A stretch of 64,000 bases of DNA from contig NZ_LQOU01000002.1 of the NCBI RefSeq assembly GCF_002102155.1, positions 186,001-250,000 on the forward strand, written 5' to 3'. Made by a program: the position numbers and the translations under genes. The first letter of the stretch is position 1. Every line of letters begins with the position of its first letter. Positions 39,247-48,005 of the stretch are shown here, piece by piece. The notes below the pieces were generated by a model that was not told the DNA's origin, did no database searches, and saw nothing but the letters and a program-made list of their open reading frames with translations. The stretch comes from Mycobacterium europaeum. GTDB taxonomy: Bacteria; Actinomycetota; Actinomycetes; Mycobacteriales; Mycobacteriaceae.

Positions 39247-39726
39247 ATGGCTCTCACATTTGATGACACTCAGGCTGCGGTCCTGCTCACACTTCTCGGC
39301 CTGCCCGAGGACACCGACGACCTGGCGCTGGTGATCGACACCATCAAGGACGTCACCCGCGACCCGATGCTGCCCCTGCCCGACGACGCCGCAGCATCCC
39401 AGGTCGCCGCGGCCGCGAAGAAACACGGCCTCGAACTACTCGACACCGACACGGCCGACGCACTGCGCCGCGACGCCGCAGAGGGCCGGAAAATCGCGGC
39501 CGCCGCGGCCAAGGCGAAGGTCGAGGCCGCCGTCGATGACGCGGTGAACAGGGGCAAGATCACCGCCGCACGCCGCAAGCACTGGGTGTCACTTATCGAG
39601 GCCGACCCAGGGATGGCCGACGTGTTGGCCGCTGTCCCCGACGAGACGGCAGTGCCGTTGTCGGAGATGGGGCACAGCGCCGACACGAGTCGTGACAGTA
39701 CCGGCGGCGGCCAGTGGTTCTACTGA
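39247..39726 (+). CDS. Scaffold-like head protein
   Basis: 159 residues from ATG 39247. Acidic and Ala-rich; residues 60-105 are strongly helical (KKHGLELLDTDTADALRRDAAEGRKIAAAAAKAKVEAAVDDAV), ending with KHWVSLIEADPGMADVLAAVPDETAVPLSEMG. This tail resembles the C-terminal segment that accompanies Mu-I-type proteases, so the gene may be a split scaffold. It is the last recognisable structural gene; no portal, terminase or connector follows. Confidence 0.55.
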   Translation: MALTFDDTQAAVLLTLLGLPEDTDDLALVIDTIKDVTRDPMLPLPDDAAASQVAAAAKKHGLELLDTDTADALRRDAAEGRKIAAAAAKAKVEAAVDDAVNRGKITAARRKHWVSLIEADPGMADVLAAVPDETAVPLSEMGHSADTSRDSTGGGQWFY

Positions 39727-39764
39727 GCGGCCGAAAGCTAAAGGCGCAAAGCGTGAGCTGCTGG

Positions 39765-39795
39765 GCAATTTTCTAATTGAAAATGTGAAAATTGC
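39765..39795. other. AT-rich inverted repeat after the head genes
   Basis: GCAATTTTC (39765-39773) and GAAAATTGC (39787-39795) form a perfect 9-bp inverted repeat in an unusually AT-rich stretch. No T tract follows, so it is more likely a protein-binding site or boundary structure than an intrinsic terminator. Confidence 0.4.
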
Positions 39796-39883
39796 GGCGC
39801 CGCGTCCTGGCTTCGGGTAGACATACCGGCGTGCCAATCACTACGGCAGGGATCAACTTTCCGGAGACCACTAGGGGCTGACG

Positions 39884-40348
39884 TTGGAGCAAACGCCGGA
39901 GGTTGCCGCTACTGCGTCTCGAAAGATGAGTACCGCCAACAGGATCCGTCTCTTGCAGACGGGCCTTGCCTCAGCTGTCGCTGCTTTCGCTATATCGGTC
40001 GTGGTGGCCGGTCACTGGTGGACCACGCCACCGCCGCCCCCACCGCCCGCGCCGACGGTCAACGTTCCCATATTGAAGATCCGGGTCGTTGAAGCACTGA
40101 GGGATCGGTTGAACACCGATGACGCGTTTAAGGAGTACGGGATCACGGTGGACCCTGACTTGACGCTGATAAATACCGACCTCAACAAATACGACGGGCT
40201 CGCAACCGTGCACACGCGCAAGGGCACCCAAAAGTTCCTGGCGGTCACGGTGGAGGCGGATCCAACTGGCGCGATGATTTATCGGATGGACGCACCGTCG
40301 GCTGCAGCCCTGATCGACGCCGCACGGACGGAGAAGCAGAACGGTTAG
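39884..40348 (+). CDS. Membrane-anchored small protein with poly-Pro linker
   Basis: 154 residues from TTG 39884 (AGGGG upstream), or 140 from ATG 39926. One span (TGLASAVAAFAISVVVAGHWW, about 26-47) is followed by a run of prolines and a small outer domain with VVEALRDRLNTDDAFKEYGITVDPDLTLINTDLNKYDGLATVHTRKGTQKFLAVTVEADP. Tethered domains of this kind are common in mycobacterial prophages and membranes. It could be a lysogenic conversion or exclusion factor, but nothing shows this directly. Confidence 0.55.
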   Translation: MEQTPEVAATASRKMSTANRIRLLQTGLASAVAAFAISVVVAGHWWTTPPPPPPPAPTVNVPILKIRVVEALRDRLNTDDAFKEYGITVDPDLTLINTDLNKYDGLATVHTRKGTQKFLAVTVEADPTGAMIYRMDAPSAAALIDAARTEKQNG

Positions 40349-40422
40349 AGGCAGGGCCGCCGCCCTGCTTCACTTTTAGTCTCATGGGGCGAGGACTGCT
40401 GATCCGGGAAACAGGAGAAGAG

Positions 40423-40647
40423 ATGCGTTGCTCGAACTGCGGGAAAGACGTCCCGTTCGCCGGCAAGGTCTGCCCCTACTGTCACGCAGACAAGAGTTCA
40501 GACCAGCAGAAGCAGGTTTTCGGTGTGTTCTTCGGCTTGGTCGGCGGCGCTTTGGGATGGTTCATCCACGGCATCCTTGCCGCTTTGATAGGCCTATTCG
40601 TTGGCGTGATCGTTGGGCTTGTCGTCGCCAGCAAGGCGCAGTCGTAG
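40423..40647 (+). CDS. Zinc-ribbon membrane protein
   Basis: 74 residues from ATG 40423, chosen for AGGAG 8-10 bases upstream. An N-terminal zinc ribbon (CSNCGKDVPFAGKVCPYCHADK) is followed by two closely spaced Gly-rich hydrophobic segments (VFFGLVGGALGWFIHGILAALIGLFVGVIVGLVVA). Function unknown; it may sense or anchor at the inner membrane. It is in the cargo half of the element. Confidence 0.6.
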   Translation: MRCSNCGKDVPFAGKVCPYCHADKSSDQQKQVFGVFFGLVGGALGWFIHGILAALIGLFVGVIVGLVVASKAQS

Positions 40648-40892
40648 CGATCCCTTGGGCCATCGACACCAGCCCAACCGCCGCCGACGTACTGAAGGCG
40701 CTACGTCGGCACCAGTCGTCATGATGGGGACCGTCGGCGGGCAGTGTCACCCTCCGGCCCCGGTGACCCCCCACCCCCGAAAAATCCGACCACCTCGGCG
40801 GCTGACTCCGCCCCGTGGTAGTCATGATTTTTTTGTCACCGCCCATAGGAATGCTGAGGTCAACGAATGAGATCAGGTCTGGGGTTCGAAAG

Positions 40893-40982
40893 ATGAACGA
40901 GGAAGTATGCAGATTGGCGGAAGAGCTTGAGGAAGTGGCGAGGGCGGCGTTAACGGCTCCGGGTAGCCTTCCAACATGCTGA
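40893..40982 (+). CDS. Possible 29-residue leader peptide before the nuclease-like gene
   Basis: ATG 40893 opens a 29-codon frame encoding an acidic helix (NEEVCRLAEELEEVARAALT) whose stop overlaps the start of the next gene by 7 bases. It could couple translation or be a tiny partner of the nuclease; it has no strong ribosome-binding site. The rest of 40648-40892 shows no gene. Confidence 0.25.
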   Translation: MNEEVCRLAEELEEVARAALTAPGSLPTC

Positions 40983-41707
40983 GCGTGCGGCAGGACACCG
41001 ACGGACTTGTTGAGCAAGTCCCGTCGTCGCCGCGTGCCGGACGGCGCTTTGAGCCGAAGGGAGAGCGGCTGCTAGACGGCGATTTGAAGCGTCTCGCAAC
41101 CAGGCTCCCCGGTGCCAGCGGTGGCGTCATCATCAGTACAGAATTCCCAGGGCCGCGAGGCGTCGCCGATCTTGTCGCGATTACGCAACCGTTCGACGAT
41201 CTGCGTTCGCGACTCGCTCTCGGACTCCCGTTCCTCACCAACGTCACGGACTGTCTCGTCGTCGCGGCAACATCGCCGAATCGCGTTCGGACGACCCCCA
41301 CGCTAGCGCGTTTAACGGGTATGAGCGTGGAACAGGCAGAGCGTCGCCTTCGCTCACTGGCGTCCGATGGCTACCTATCGCGAATGGGAAGTGGGTTTGT
41401 TCGGAACCCCGGCCTCAAGCCGGTCGGAAGGGCGTACGCGCTTGAGGCCAAGGTCAACGATTGGAGAAAAGGCTTAAGCCAAGCGGTGAGGTACTCCAGT
41501 TGGTGTGATGCGGGAGCGGTGGTGCTGCTCGACGCGCCTCGCGACCTGTCCGACGCGATGGATCGCAGCAGGCGTCTCGGGATAGGCTTGGCCGTCCGAT
41601 CCCGATGGGTGGTGCGTCCGAGGATCGGCCGACCCCAGCCCGGTTTTCGACTAGCAATGTCTGAGCAGCTCGCCCGTAGTTTCAGTGCTCAGAAGCCCTC
41701 GGCCTGA
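40976..41707 (+). CDS. Putative PD-(D/E)XK nuclease-like protein with wHTH insert
   Basis: 243 residues from ATG 40976. STEFPGPRGVADLVAIT (D65) followed much later by ALEAKVNDWRKGLSQAVRY (E157, K159, Q169) matches the spacing logic of the PD-(D/E)XK core: acidic strand, E-x-K strand, then a helix with a conserved Gln. A winged-helix-like insert lies between (about 105-150: TPTLARLTGMSVEQAERRLRSLASDGYLSR). The assignment is from pattern only. It is convergent with the TIM-barrel-like gene, overlapping by 19 bases. Confidence 0.5.
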   Translation: MLSVRQDTDGLVEQVPSSPRAGRRFEPKGERLLDGDLKRLATRLPGASGGVIISTEFPGPRGVADLVAITQPFDDLRSRLALGLPFLTNVTDCLVVAATSPNRVRTTPTLARLTGMSVEQAERRLRSLASDGYLSRMGSGFVRNPGLKPVGRAYALEAKVNDWRKGLSQAVRYSSWCDAGAVVLLDAPRDLSDAMDRSRRLGIGLAVRSRWVVRPRIGRPQPGFRLAMSEQLARSFSAQKPSA

Positions 41708-42852
41708 GCATATGATTCGAGAATGTCGGCCGGAGCCGTCGCCCACGCATACTTGTCTCGATCCTGAACAGTTCGAGGCAACGCGTCGCGCAACACGTCG
41801 AATTGTGCGCTCGCCGTTTGATACCTATTGCGCAACAGGTTAATTCGGTTCTGGCGGGATCCGGCGGCGGTTAAACCAAGCACAGCACTCCGGAGTTGGT
41901 TGAGATGGTGCATCCGCTGAACCTGATCACTGGCAGGCATCGGCCCACCTCTGATTGTGAGCGCTGCAGCGGGGTCCCATCGTTCGATTGCCTCTGCGGT
42001 GTCGCGACGGAGCACGGCGTGCAAAGTTCCTTGAGTCACGTAGGAAGCCGGGATGCGGATTCCGGGATCGGAATCGATTCGAAAGCTGTTGGGATCGAAC
42101 GTTCGTTGCGACCGGTCCCATCCGCTGCCGACGGTGTCAGCACCCGCTGCAACCGCTGGTAGGCCCGCGTAATCCGCGTGGGAAATGATCACCCTTGAGC
42201 GCATCGACAATGAGTGAACCGTTCGGCATAGTCCCGAAAAGGCCAAGACATCCGTCAAGTCGGGGACTTGGTCGACGACTATTTCGTTGCTGACGGTCAG
42301 AACCCAGACTGGCGCGCGCAGCGCTACGAGGGCGCCGACGTACGCGTCTAAATTGACGCCAGACGCCCAGAATGCGCGCGTACCAGCGAGAGATTGCCAC
42401 GCGCCCGAATCGACGCCGCGAGCAGTCCGCGCTAGTTCTCGGGCAAAGGACGCATCCTGAGTCAGAGGGGATTGGAGCGATAGCGTCGGCGCGAGGTGCG
42501 GACTACCGACCGCGTCTTGGCGTTGAAATACCCTCTCCACGTGGGCTAGTCGCTGCTGCGGAGTTGCTACGCCTGGGCCGGCAGATCCCCACAACTCCCA
42601 GTCGTCATAGAAATCCGTCCGATTCACGCCCGCCAAAAAACGAGCGTGGGTCATTGCGTCGAAGATCACTTCACCGCCGACACCATTTACATCTGCAGCA
42701 ACTTGCTGTGCACTCGGATGTCGTGGAACGGAGAGACGAGGTGTCGAGAATGGGCTCAGGACAACGCCATCGGCGTAGCCGGAGTTGATCGCATCTGTTG
42801 CCCATTTACGATGGGCGATCCTGCGCCCATCGTGAATCAACACGCCGGACAT
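41689..42852 (-). CDS. TIM-barrel-like protein of unknown function
   Basis: 387 residues from ATG 42852 (GTG 42861 also possible). Alternating strands and helices suggest a barrel: GYADGVVLSPF, GGEVIFDAMTHARFL, LAPTLSLQSPL, APVWVLTVSNEIV, SRVIISHADYAGLPAVAAGADTVGSGWDRSQRTF. The last block resembles a loop at the base of tRNA-guanine transglycosylase-like barrels, but no zinc site is seen, so this is weak. The kinase stop and this ATG share one base (TGATG), a strong sign of coupled expression. Confidence 0.5.
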   Translation of the reverse strand: MSGVLIHDGRRIAHRKWATDAINSGYADGVVLSPFSTPRLSVPRHPSAQQVAADVNGVGGEVIFDAMTHARFLAGVNRTDFYDDWELWGSAGPGVATPQQRLAHVERVFQRQDAVGSPHLAPTLSLQSPLTQDASFARELARTARGVDSGAWQSLAGTRAFWASGVNLDAYVGALVALRAPVWVLTVSNEIVVDQVPDLTDVLAFSGLCRTVHSLSMRSRVIISHADYAGLPAVAAGADTVGSGWDRSQRTFDPNSFRIDSDPGIRIPASYVTQGTLHAVLRRDTAEAIERWDPAAALTIRGGPMPASDQVQRMHHLNQLRSAVLGLTAAGSRQNRINLLRNRYQTASAQFDVLRDALPRTVQDRDKYAWATAPADILESYAQAEGF

Positions 42853-43694
42853 CAGCTGCACCGCCCAAGGCTGGTTAGTTCGCTGAGCAACTCAGCGCCG
42901 TCAATGAATCGTCGTGCCGACTGCCGCTGCAAACAGCGGTCGATCACGGCCGCCAAATCATCGGAAATGTTTGGCGCGAGCTGCTTTACCGGCGGCGCTT
43001 GCGACTCCAGAAGCCGTCGGTCGTAGTCGGCCTGGTCACCGCTGGGATCGATGGGGAATGTTCCCGTAAGCGCGTAGTAGGCCAAGATGCCCAACGCAAA
43101 AATGTCGCTGGCCGGGATCGGCTCGCCACCCGGCACATGTTCCGGGGATCGCCACCCCTTAGTGCCCGGTTGAAAGCTGCCCGTGAGCGCGGTCTTGGCT
43201 AGGTGGCGGGCCAACCCTGGGTCCATGAGGACAAAGCGGCCACCTGCCGTGCGGCGAAGATTGCCGGGGGATAGATCCCTATGGACGACCTCAAGGTTGT
43301 GGCACGCGTCGATCGCCTTCGCTGTGTCGCACAGAAGTCGCCAGACATCGTCTTCCTGCCAGGTGGCGGTGAGGTGCGTCGCGAGATCCTCGCCGTCGAG
43401 CCGTTCCTCGACCCAGCAGACTGCGACCGGCGGATTTTCAATCTCGACGGCGTCGGTCAGCACCTTCACGACGTAGTCGGAGTCGACCGCCCCGAGCAAT
43501 TCGACTTCACGGTGTGCCCGCTTGAGAGTCAGGTCGGCGTTCGGTCCACTCGGCAGTAAGACCACTTTTGCAATTGCGGGTGTGCCCGACATGGTAGCGG
43601 TGAGCACCAACTTCTGTCCGCCCTGAGTCAACGGTGTGACGTTGTCCAGGCCCAGCGCACTCTCCACGTCGGCCAGGAGCTTTGCAATATCCAC
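42852..43694 (-). CDS. Small stand-alone Ser/Thr protein kinase-like protein
   Basis: 280 residues from GTG 43694 (GAGAGG upstream). Kinase features: K43 in AIAKVVLL, E63, catalytic HRDLSPGNL (138-146, D140 and N145), DPG in place of DFG (158-160), SPEH in the APE region and DIFALGILAYYALTG. The P-loop is short (QGGQKLV). There is no transmembrane or sensor domain, unlike mycobacterial Pkn proteins. It sits in element cargo directly upstream of, and coupled to, a TIM-barrel-like gene. Compact kinases of this kind occur in abortive-infection and defence operons. Confidence 0.78.
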   Translation of the reverse strand: MDIAKLLADVESALGLDNVTPLTQGGQKLVLTATMSGTPAIAKVVLLPSGPNADLTLKRAHREVELLGAVDSDYVVKVLTDAVEIENPPVAVCWVEERLDGEDLATHLTATWQEDDVWRLLCDTAKAIDACHNLEVVHRDLSPGNLRRTAGGRFVLMDPGLARHLAKTALTGSFQPGTKGWRSPEHVPGGEPIPASDIFALGILAYYALTGTFPIDPSGDQADYDRRLLESQAPPVKQLAPNISDDLAAVIDRCLQRQSARRFIDGAELLSELTSLGRCS

Positions 43695-43861
43695 GTGAAC
43701 CTCTCGAAGCTGTCGACCCTGACAGGGAACAAGGCGTACGTCGGATTGCGTGGCTCGGCAATTCCACGCCGTGCACGCCCCTACCTACCCAACGTAGCTT
43801 GCTCGGCAGGTTTCGACGCGAGTGCAACGCCGGGACCAACGCGCGACCACAGGACGTGCCG

Positions 43862-43882
43862 TACGCCAACGCGTACGCCAAC
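43862..43882 (+). promoter_or_regulatory. Candidate integrase arm-type sites, right end
   Basis: TACGCCAAC at 43862-43870 and 43874-43882 repeats the left-end pair with the same 12-bp period and orientation, about 105 bp inside attR. The matching arrangement at both ends supports a role in integrase binding. Confidence 0.6.
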
Positions 43883-43987
43883 CACACCAATTTCGGGCCG
43901 ATCCGCGGGTGTCCGTCGGCGTCGCCGAATTGTGCTGACCTGCGCACACCGCACTGGGGCGGTCGGGAGCAAACCCCCTTCGGCTAT

Positions 43988-44030
43988 CTGGGGGTCAAGT
44001 GGTCGCAGGTTCAAATCCTGTCAGCCCGAC
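43988..44030 (+). repeat. attR core, 43-bp direct repeat
   Basis: Identical to 33119-33161. Only the anticodon-to-3' half of tRNA-Pro is present, so this is not a second tRNA gene. It marks the right end of the integrase-bearing element and the left end of the older remnant that follows. Confidence 0.92.
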
Positions 44031-44080
44031 CAAGCCGAAACGGCTTCGACCTGCGACGAAGGAACGCTCGTCAAGACGAA

Positions 44081-44416
44081 ATGACCCGAAGCTGGGGACC
44101 ATTTGGGGACCGTAAGTGCCGGAGAGCAAGTCTCCAGCGTTGGTCACGGACTGCCGGCTGGGGTGTTATCGCCCTCTACGGCTATCACCTCGCCCTCCAG
44201 CGGACCCGGCGAGACGTTGAGGAGCTGCAGGCCCGGCGATGTGCGAACACCCCTACCACTGTTGACGTGGCGATCGCAGCTGCTGGCGAGTTCCTGAATC
44301 GGCAAGCAGCCGCCCGTATCGCTTACCTGACCGCGAACTTAGACATCGCACGGGTGATTTTCACCCATCTGGCTTCCACCGAAATGAGCACCACCCTGGC
44401 GAAACCGGTGGCATAG
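44081..44416 (+). CDS. Doubtful short reading frame right of attR
   Basis: 111 codons from ATG 44081. The second half reads VDVAIAAAGEFLNRQAAARIAYLTANLDIARVIFTHLASTEM, which looks protein-like, while the start contains the TGGGGACC repeats. No ribosome-binding site or family match; the rest of 43695-44450 holds only attachment and repeat sites. Confidence 0.25.
   Translation: MTRSWGPFGDRKCRRASLQRWSRTAGWGVIALYGYHLALQRTRRDVEELQARRCANTPTTVDVAIAAAGEFLNRQAAARIAYLTANLDIARVIFTHLASTEMSTTLAKPVA
44093..44111 (+). promoter_or_regulatory. TGGGGACC pair near the left end of the second element
   Basis: TGGGGACC at 44093-44100 and 44104-44111 (11-bp period), 63 bp inside the core at 43988-44030. A similar pair lies at 51724-51742, inside the degenerate core. 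They look like arm-type sites for a different integrase, now lost. Confidence 0.45.
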
Positions 44417-44450
44417 CGGCCGGCATCGGTGCGGTTGCGAGCCATCCGGA

Positions 44451-47324
44451 TCAGCCGACCAACACCAGCTCTGCCGCGACGGCGGCCGCGCACACCGCCG
44501 ACACGATCGAGAGTGCAATCCAGTCAGCAACTTTCGGCCGCGATGGGGCCGCCGAGATCTGGCCGGAGCCGCCGCGAGCGGTGATCGCATCGCCCATCTC
44601 GTCCGCACGCCGCAGTGTCACGGTGATGACCGCGACGATCAGGTCGATCACGTCTGCGGTCATGCGCCTGAGCTGGGCCCTGCGGGTCCGCAGTGCCTGC
44701 TTGGGCCGCAACCGGCGGGCGGCGTAGAGCACCCGGAATTCGTCGATGAGCATCGGGAAGGTGCGCAGTGCGAGCGCCAACGCGACCGCCCAGTCGTCGA
44801 CGGGGATCCGCAACGGTCGCACTGGGCGACCCAAACTGGCTACCGCGGGCGCGATTTCGGCGACATTGGTGGTCCACGACACCAGCGCACTCAGGCCGAG
44901 CAGCACGACCGACAGGGCGGTGAAGCGCAGGAAGTTCAGCAGGCCGCCGAGACCGAGCCAGACCGTACCGATCTGGATGTGCGGACTACCGCCGGCCAAT
45001 GTCGCGGTGATGCCGACGATGACCAGCAGGATCGGAAGCCAGCGTGGCGCCGACGGCAGCACGCCAAGCGGAATATGTGCGACCCACGCTCCGGCCAGAA
45101 CCAACGCGGTCACCAGCCCGATCGCCGCCCATTCCGGGAAGAGTGTCAACAACGCTGAAAGGCCAAAAACGGCAAGCAGTTTGGTGCCGGCCCACAGCCG
45201 GTGGATGGCGGAGCGTCCGGGCACCGGGCGAAGCAGCACAACGGGGCGACGTGGACGGCGGGTCGGGTGTGTTGCCGGCGAGGTCGCGGTCACGTCGTTC
45301 GCCCCAACCCCGGCCAGATCCATCAGACCGTCGCGCAGGTGCAGGGTGCGCGGGCACAGCTCCTCGAGCCCGGCGAAGTCGTGCGAGATGACCACCAGGG
45401 TCAGACCGGTGTCGCGACGCCGATCCGCGAGCAGTCGCACAAGACCGCGCTGACTGGCGGCGTCCAGCCCCGCCAATGGCTCGTCGAGGATCAATACGCG
45501 CGGTGACCGCGCCAGCAACCCGGCCAGGACCACGCGACGCATTTGGCCGCCGCTGAGTTGGTCGATGCGCCGCTTCGCCAGTGCCGCGTCCAGCCCCACG
45601 ACGGCCAGCGCCGCGGTCACCCGGGCGTGGTCGTCGGGTGAAAAGCCCGCTGCCGCGGCCACTTCCAGGTCGACACGGCTGCGCATCAACTGCAGCCGGG
45701 CCGCCTGGAACTGAAGCGCGACCGCGCCGACCTGCCCAGAGACGGGACGCTGATCAAGCAGACAGGTTCCGCTGGTCGGTATCGTCAATCCGGCCATGAT
45801 CCAGGCCAGTGTCGACTTGCCCGAGCCGTTGCCGCCGTGGATCAACAGCCCGTCGCCCTCGTGCACCACGAAGCTGATGCCGCGCAGCGCGGTCTTCGCC
45901 CAGGGGCTGCCACTGCCGTATTCGTGACCGACACCTGCGAGTTCGAGCACCGGCAGGTGGGATTTGTGGCCCACCGCAACCGTCGGCGCGGGCGCGGGCG
46001 CGGTCTCGATCATCGCCGTGTTGTCCAGGGACTCGCTGAGGTTGATCGTGCGCTCGGCGAAATCGGCTTCGTTGGCGTAGTGGGTGATGTGCACCAGGGC
46101 GGTTTGATGACGCTCGGTCAAACCCGACAGCACGGCCAGTAGTGCCTCTCGGCCTTGCTGGTCGACCATGCTGGTGACCTCATCCGCGATAAGCAGAGCC
46201 GGCTCCCGGGCCAGCGCCGCGGCCACGGCCAGGCGCTGCAGTTCACCGCCGGACAGGCCGCCGGTGTCGCGTTCGGCGAGGCCCGCCAGCCCGACCTCGC
46301 GAAGTAGGCGGTCGATATCGGTGGTCTCGCCGGGCGGTAGTCCCCAGACCACGTCGTCGGCGACGCGCGTGCCCAGTACCTGGCTTTCCGGGTGCTGCAT
46401 GATGACGGCGGTGCCGCCACGCCGACCGAGGCCCACCGCGCCGGGCCGTTCGACAGTGCCCGAGGTCGGTTCGCGGCCGGCCAGGATCAGCATCAGCGTG
46501 GTTTTTCCCGAGCCGTTGGCGCCGGTCACCGCGACGTGCTCGCCTGCTCCCACGTCCAGGCTCACTGCGCGCAGCGCGTCGTGATCGGTATGCGGGTAGC
46601 GGAGGCGCACCTTGCCCAGCCGCACGGGGACGGGCTGGATCGGCCCGATGTCGACCGGCGCGTCCAATTTGTGCACATCGGGAACGCCGCGTAGCCGCCT
46701 CAGCACCCGTGACAGCGCCCACCAGCCGATCACCGAGACACCCATGATCGCGACGACGGCGTAACCGAGGACGAGCCATTGCCAGTAATCCAGTGCATCG
46801 ACGAAGAACCGGTTGAGCTGCTGTGCGGCCCCCTGCAGACTCCGCATCCGCGCCATGACCGTCGCGATTCCGTCGACTGCGGCGGTGACCGTCCGGAACA
46901 CCAGCAGCCGCAGCCGTGTCAGGACGGTCAGCGCGATGACCACCGCGGCACCAACCAAAACACCGGCGCCAAAGGACGCCGCGACCACGGTCGGCGCGCC
47001 GCGGCCGCGGCGTTTCACGATTCCAGCCAGCCCACCGACGTAGGCAGACAGCACGACCGCCCCCAAGCCGCTGATACCAACTACCAGGAACCCGATCACA
47101 CCGCCGGCGAACGTCGCGGTGATCACCGCGCGGATCCGGTAGCGATAGGCCAGCAGCGCTATCGGCATCGCGCCCAGCAGTCCCAGTGCCCCAAGGTGCG
47201 GGAGGACTACCGCAATAATCGCGATCGCGGCGCACAGAGCGCCCATCACCGATGCCTGCGCGAGTTCGCTGGGTCCTAGCGATCGAGCCCGTTCCGGCAG
47301 GATCGCCGCACCGGGCAATGTCAC
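44451..47324 (-). CDS. Single-chain ECF-type ABC transporter (membrane + two ATPases + EcfT)
   Basis: 957 residues from GTG 47324; a longer frame exists, but an extended -10 just upstream favours this start. Domains: hydrophobic N-terminus (about 1-215), ATPase 1 (Walker [10 protein letters not shown] 268-276, signature LSGGE ~358, LLIADE ~378), ATPase 2 (Walker [10 protein letters not shown] ~498, LSGGQ ~591, LILDEP ~612), and a C-terminal EcfT/CbiQ-like domain (about 690-957) with [38 protein letters not shown]. In M. tuberculosis similar parts are two proteins (Rv2326c, Rv2325c); here they are fused. Energy-coupling-factor transporters import vitamins, cobalt or nickel; the substrate is unknown. 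Confidence 0.82.
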   Translation of the reverse strand: MTLPGAAILPERARSLGPSELAQASVMGALCAAIAIIAVVLPHLGALGLLGAMPIALLAYRYRIRAVITATFAGGVIGFLVVGISGLGAVVLSAYVGGLAGIVKRRGRGAPTVVAASFGAGVLVGAAVVIALTVLTRLRLLVFRTVTAAVDGIATVMARMRSLQGAAQQLNRFFVDALDYWQWLVLGYAVVAIMGVSVIGWWALSRVLRRLRGVPDVHKLDAPVDIGPIQPVPVRLGKVRLRYPHTDHDALRAVSLDVGAGEHVAVTGANGSGKTTLMLILAGREPTSGTVERPGAVGLGRRGGTAVIMQHPESQVLGTRVADDVVWGLPPGETTDIDRLLREVGLAGLAERDTGGLSGGELQRLAVAAALAREPALLIADEVTSMVDQQGREALLAVLSGLTERHQTALVHITHYANEADFAERTINLSESLDNTAMIETAPAPAPTVAVGHKSHLPVLELAGVGHEYGSGSPWAKTALRGISFVVHEGDGLLIHGGNGSGKSTLAWIMAGLTIPTSGTCLLDQRPVSGQVGAVALQFQAARLQLMRSRVDLEVAAAAGFSPDDHARVTAALAVVGLDAALAKRRIDQLSGGQMRRVVLAGLLARSPRVLILDEPLAGLDAASQRGLVRLLADRRRDTGLTLVVISHDFAGLEELCPRTLHLRDGLMDLAGVGANDVTATSPATHPTRRPRRPVVLLRPVPGRSAIHRLWAGTKLLAVFGLSALLTLFPEWAAIGLVTALVLAGAWVAHIPLGVLPSAPRWLPILLVIVGITATLAGGSPHIQIGTVWLGLGGLLNFLRFTALSVVLLGLSALVSWTTNVAEIAPAVASLGRPVRPLRIPVDDWAVALALALRTFPMLIDEFRVLYAARRLRPKQALRTRRAQLRRMTADVIDLIVAVITVTLRRADEMGDAITARGGSGQISAAPSRPKVADWIALSIVSAVCAAAVAAELVLVG

Positions 47325-48005
47325 GTCCCGATTATGCCAGTCGCGGCGCACCGCCCCACCGACAACGCGGGCGCTCACAAAGTGCGCTTCGCTGTCCGGA
47401 TTGCTGTCATCGATCACCCTCGACGCAAACAGCCGATGAGGCAGCGGCCGTGGCCAGATCACGACTCGACCCCAAACTAACTAATATGCCTGTAATGCGG
47501 TGAAGGGTCGAGTTTGTTTGCGTACGAAAGACCCTGCGCGACTGCTTGTTTCGTTGCCTAAGCCGAAGAACGCAATTCACAATCGCAAATTGAGAGTGAA
47601 TATTGGGCACTGCCGACCAGCCATACCGCGTTGCCGTCGTCGTTGTCCGGATCGCGGTGCCGGCGCAGGGCCGCCACCGGCTTCACCCAGCATCAGCGGC
47701 CGGTATGGAGAATCGCTATACCACGACATCCGTGGGCTCGATCATGGTGACCACGACCCAACCGGATTCATGCGGTCGAATCGTTTCTGGCTGCCGCGAC
47801 TGCTCCACTTCTCAGCATCCCCACAGCGGTCATGGGCCAGGCTGGCTACATGAGCGATGTGAGGGCCGGCACGATCGAGGTGTGGGACAACGTGCAGCAA
47901 TTGCCGATAGGGACCGGCCCTGCGACGGCCGACACGGCGAGATTGGCGCGGCCGCCCGGTGCATGGACTCATTCGGGGCTGCGGACCCCCGGTAGCGTTC
48001 CTAGA
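47325..48005. other. Intergenic region between divergent ECF-like and FetA-like genes
   Basis: 681 bases with no convincing gene. Several short frames are open but read as Arg/Pro/His-rich shadows without start signals. Its left end carries the leaderless promoter for the ECF-like gene; a stretch near 47477-47500 is AT-rich. Upstream starts for the FetA-like gene (ATG 47850) also fall here and cannot be excluded. Confidence 0.4.
47331..47339 (-). promoter_or_regulatory. Extended -10 promoter for the ECF-like gene
   Basis: On the reverse strand TGGCATAAT (TG-N-CATAAT) lies with its last base 6 bases before GTG 47324, so transcription would begin at or within a base of the start codon, giving a leaderless mRNA. 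Confidence 0.45.

Larger units (their letters stand above)
33119..44030. mobile_element. Integrative phage-satellite-like element in tRNA-Pro
   Basis: The element spans 10.87 kb between two identical 43-bp cores. Gene order: integrase (reverse), excisionase-like, replication-initiator-like with internal iterons, three unknowns, a head module (protease-like, decoration-like, capsid-like, scaffold-like), small membrane proteins, then a nuclease-, TIM-barrel- and kinase-like cargo. Paired TACGCCAAC sites lie inside both ends. No recognisable terminase, portal, tail, lysis or primase gene is present. Size recalls phiRv1/phiRv2 of M. tuberculosis, but the gene set differs. Confidence 0.88.

Noticed and set aside
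43988..44030. Apparent second tRNA-Pro gene
   Set aside because: Only the anticodon-loop-to-3'-end half is present; the acceptor 5' strand and D arm are missing. It is an attachment core.
47500..47853. 117-codon frame in the ECF/FetA intergenic region
   Set aside because: No ribosome-binding site, basic Arg/Pro/His-rich composition, and no resemblance to any domain.
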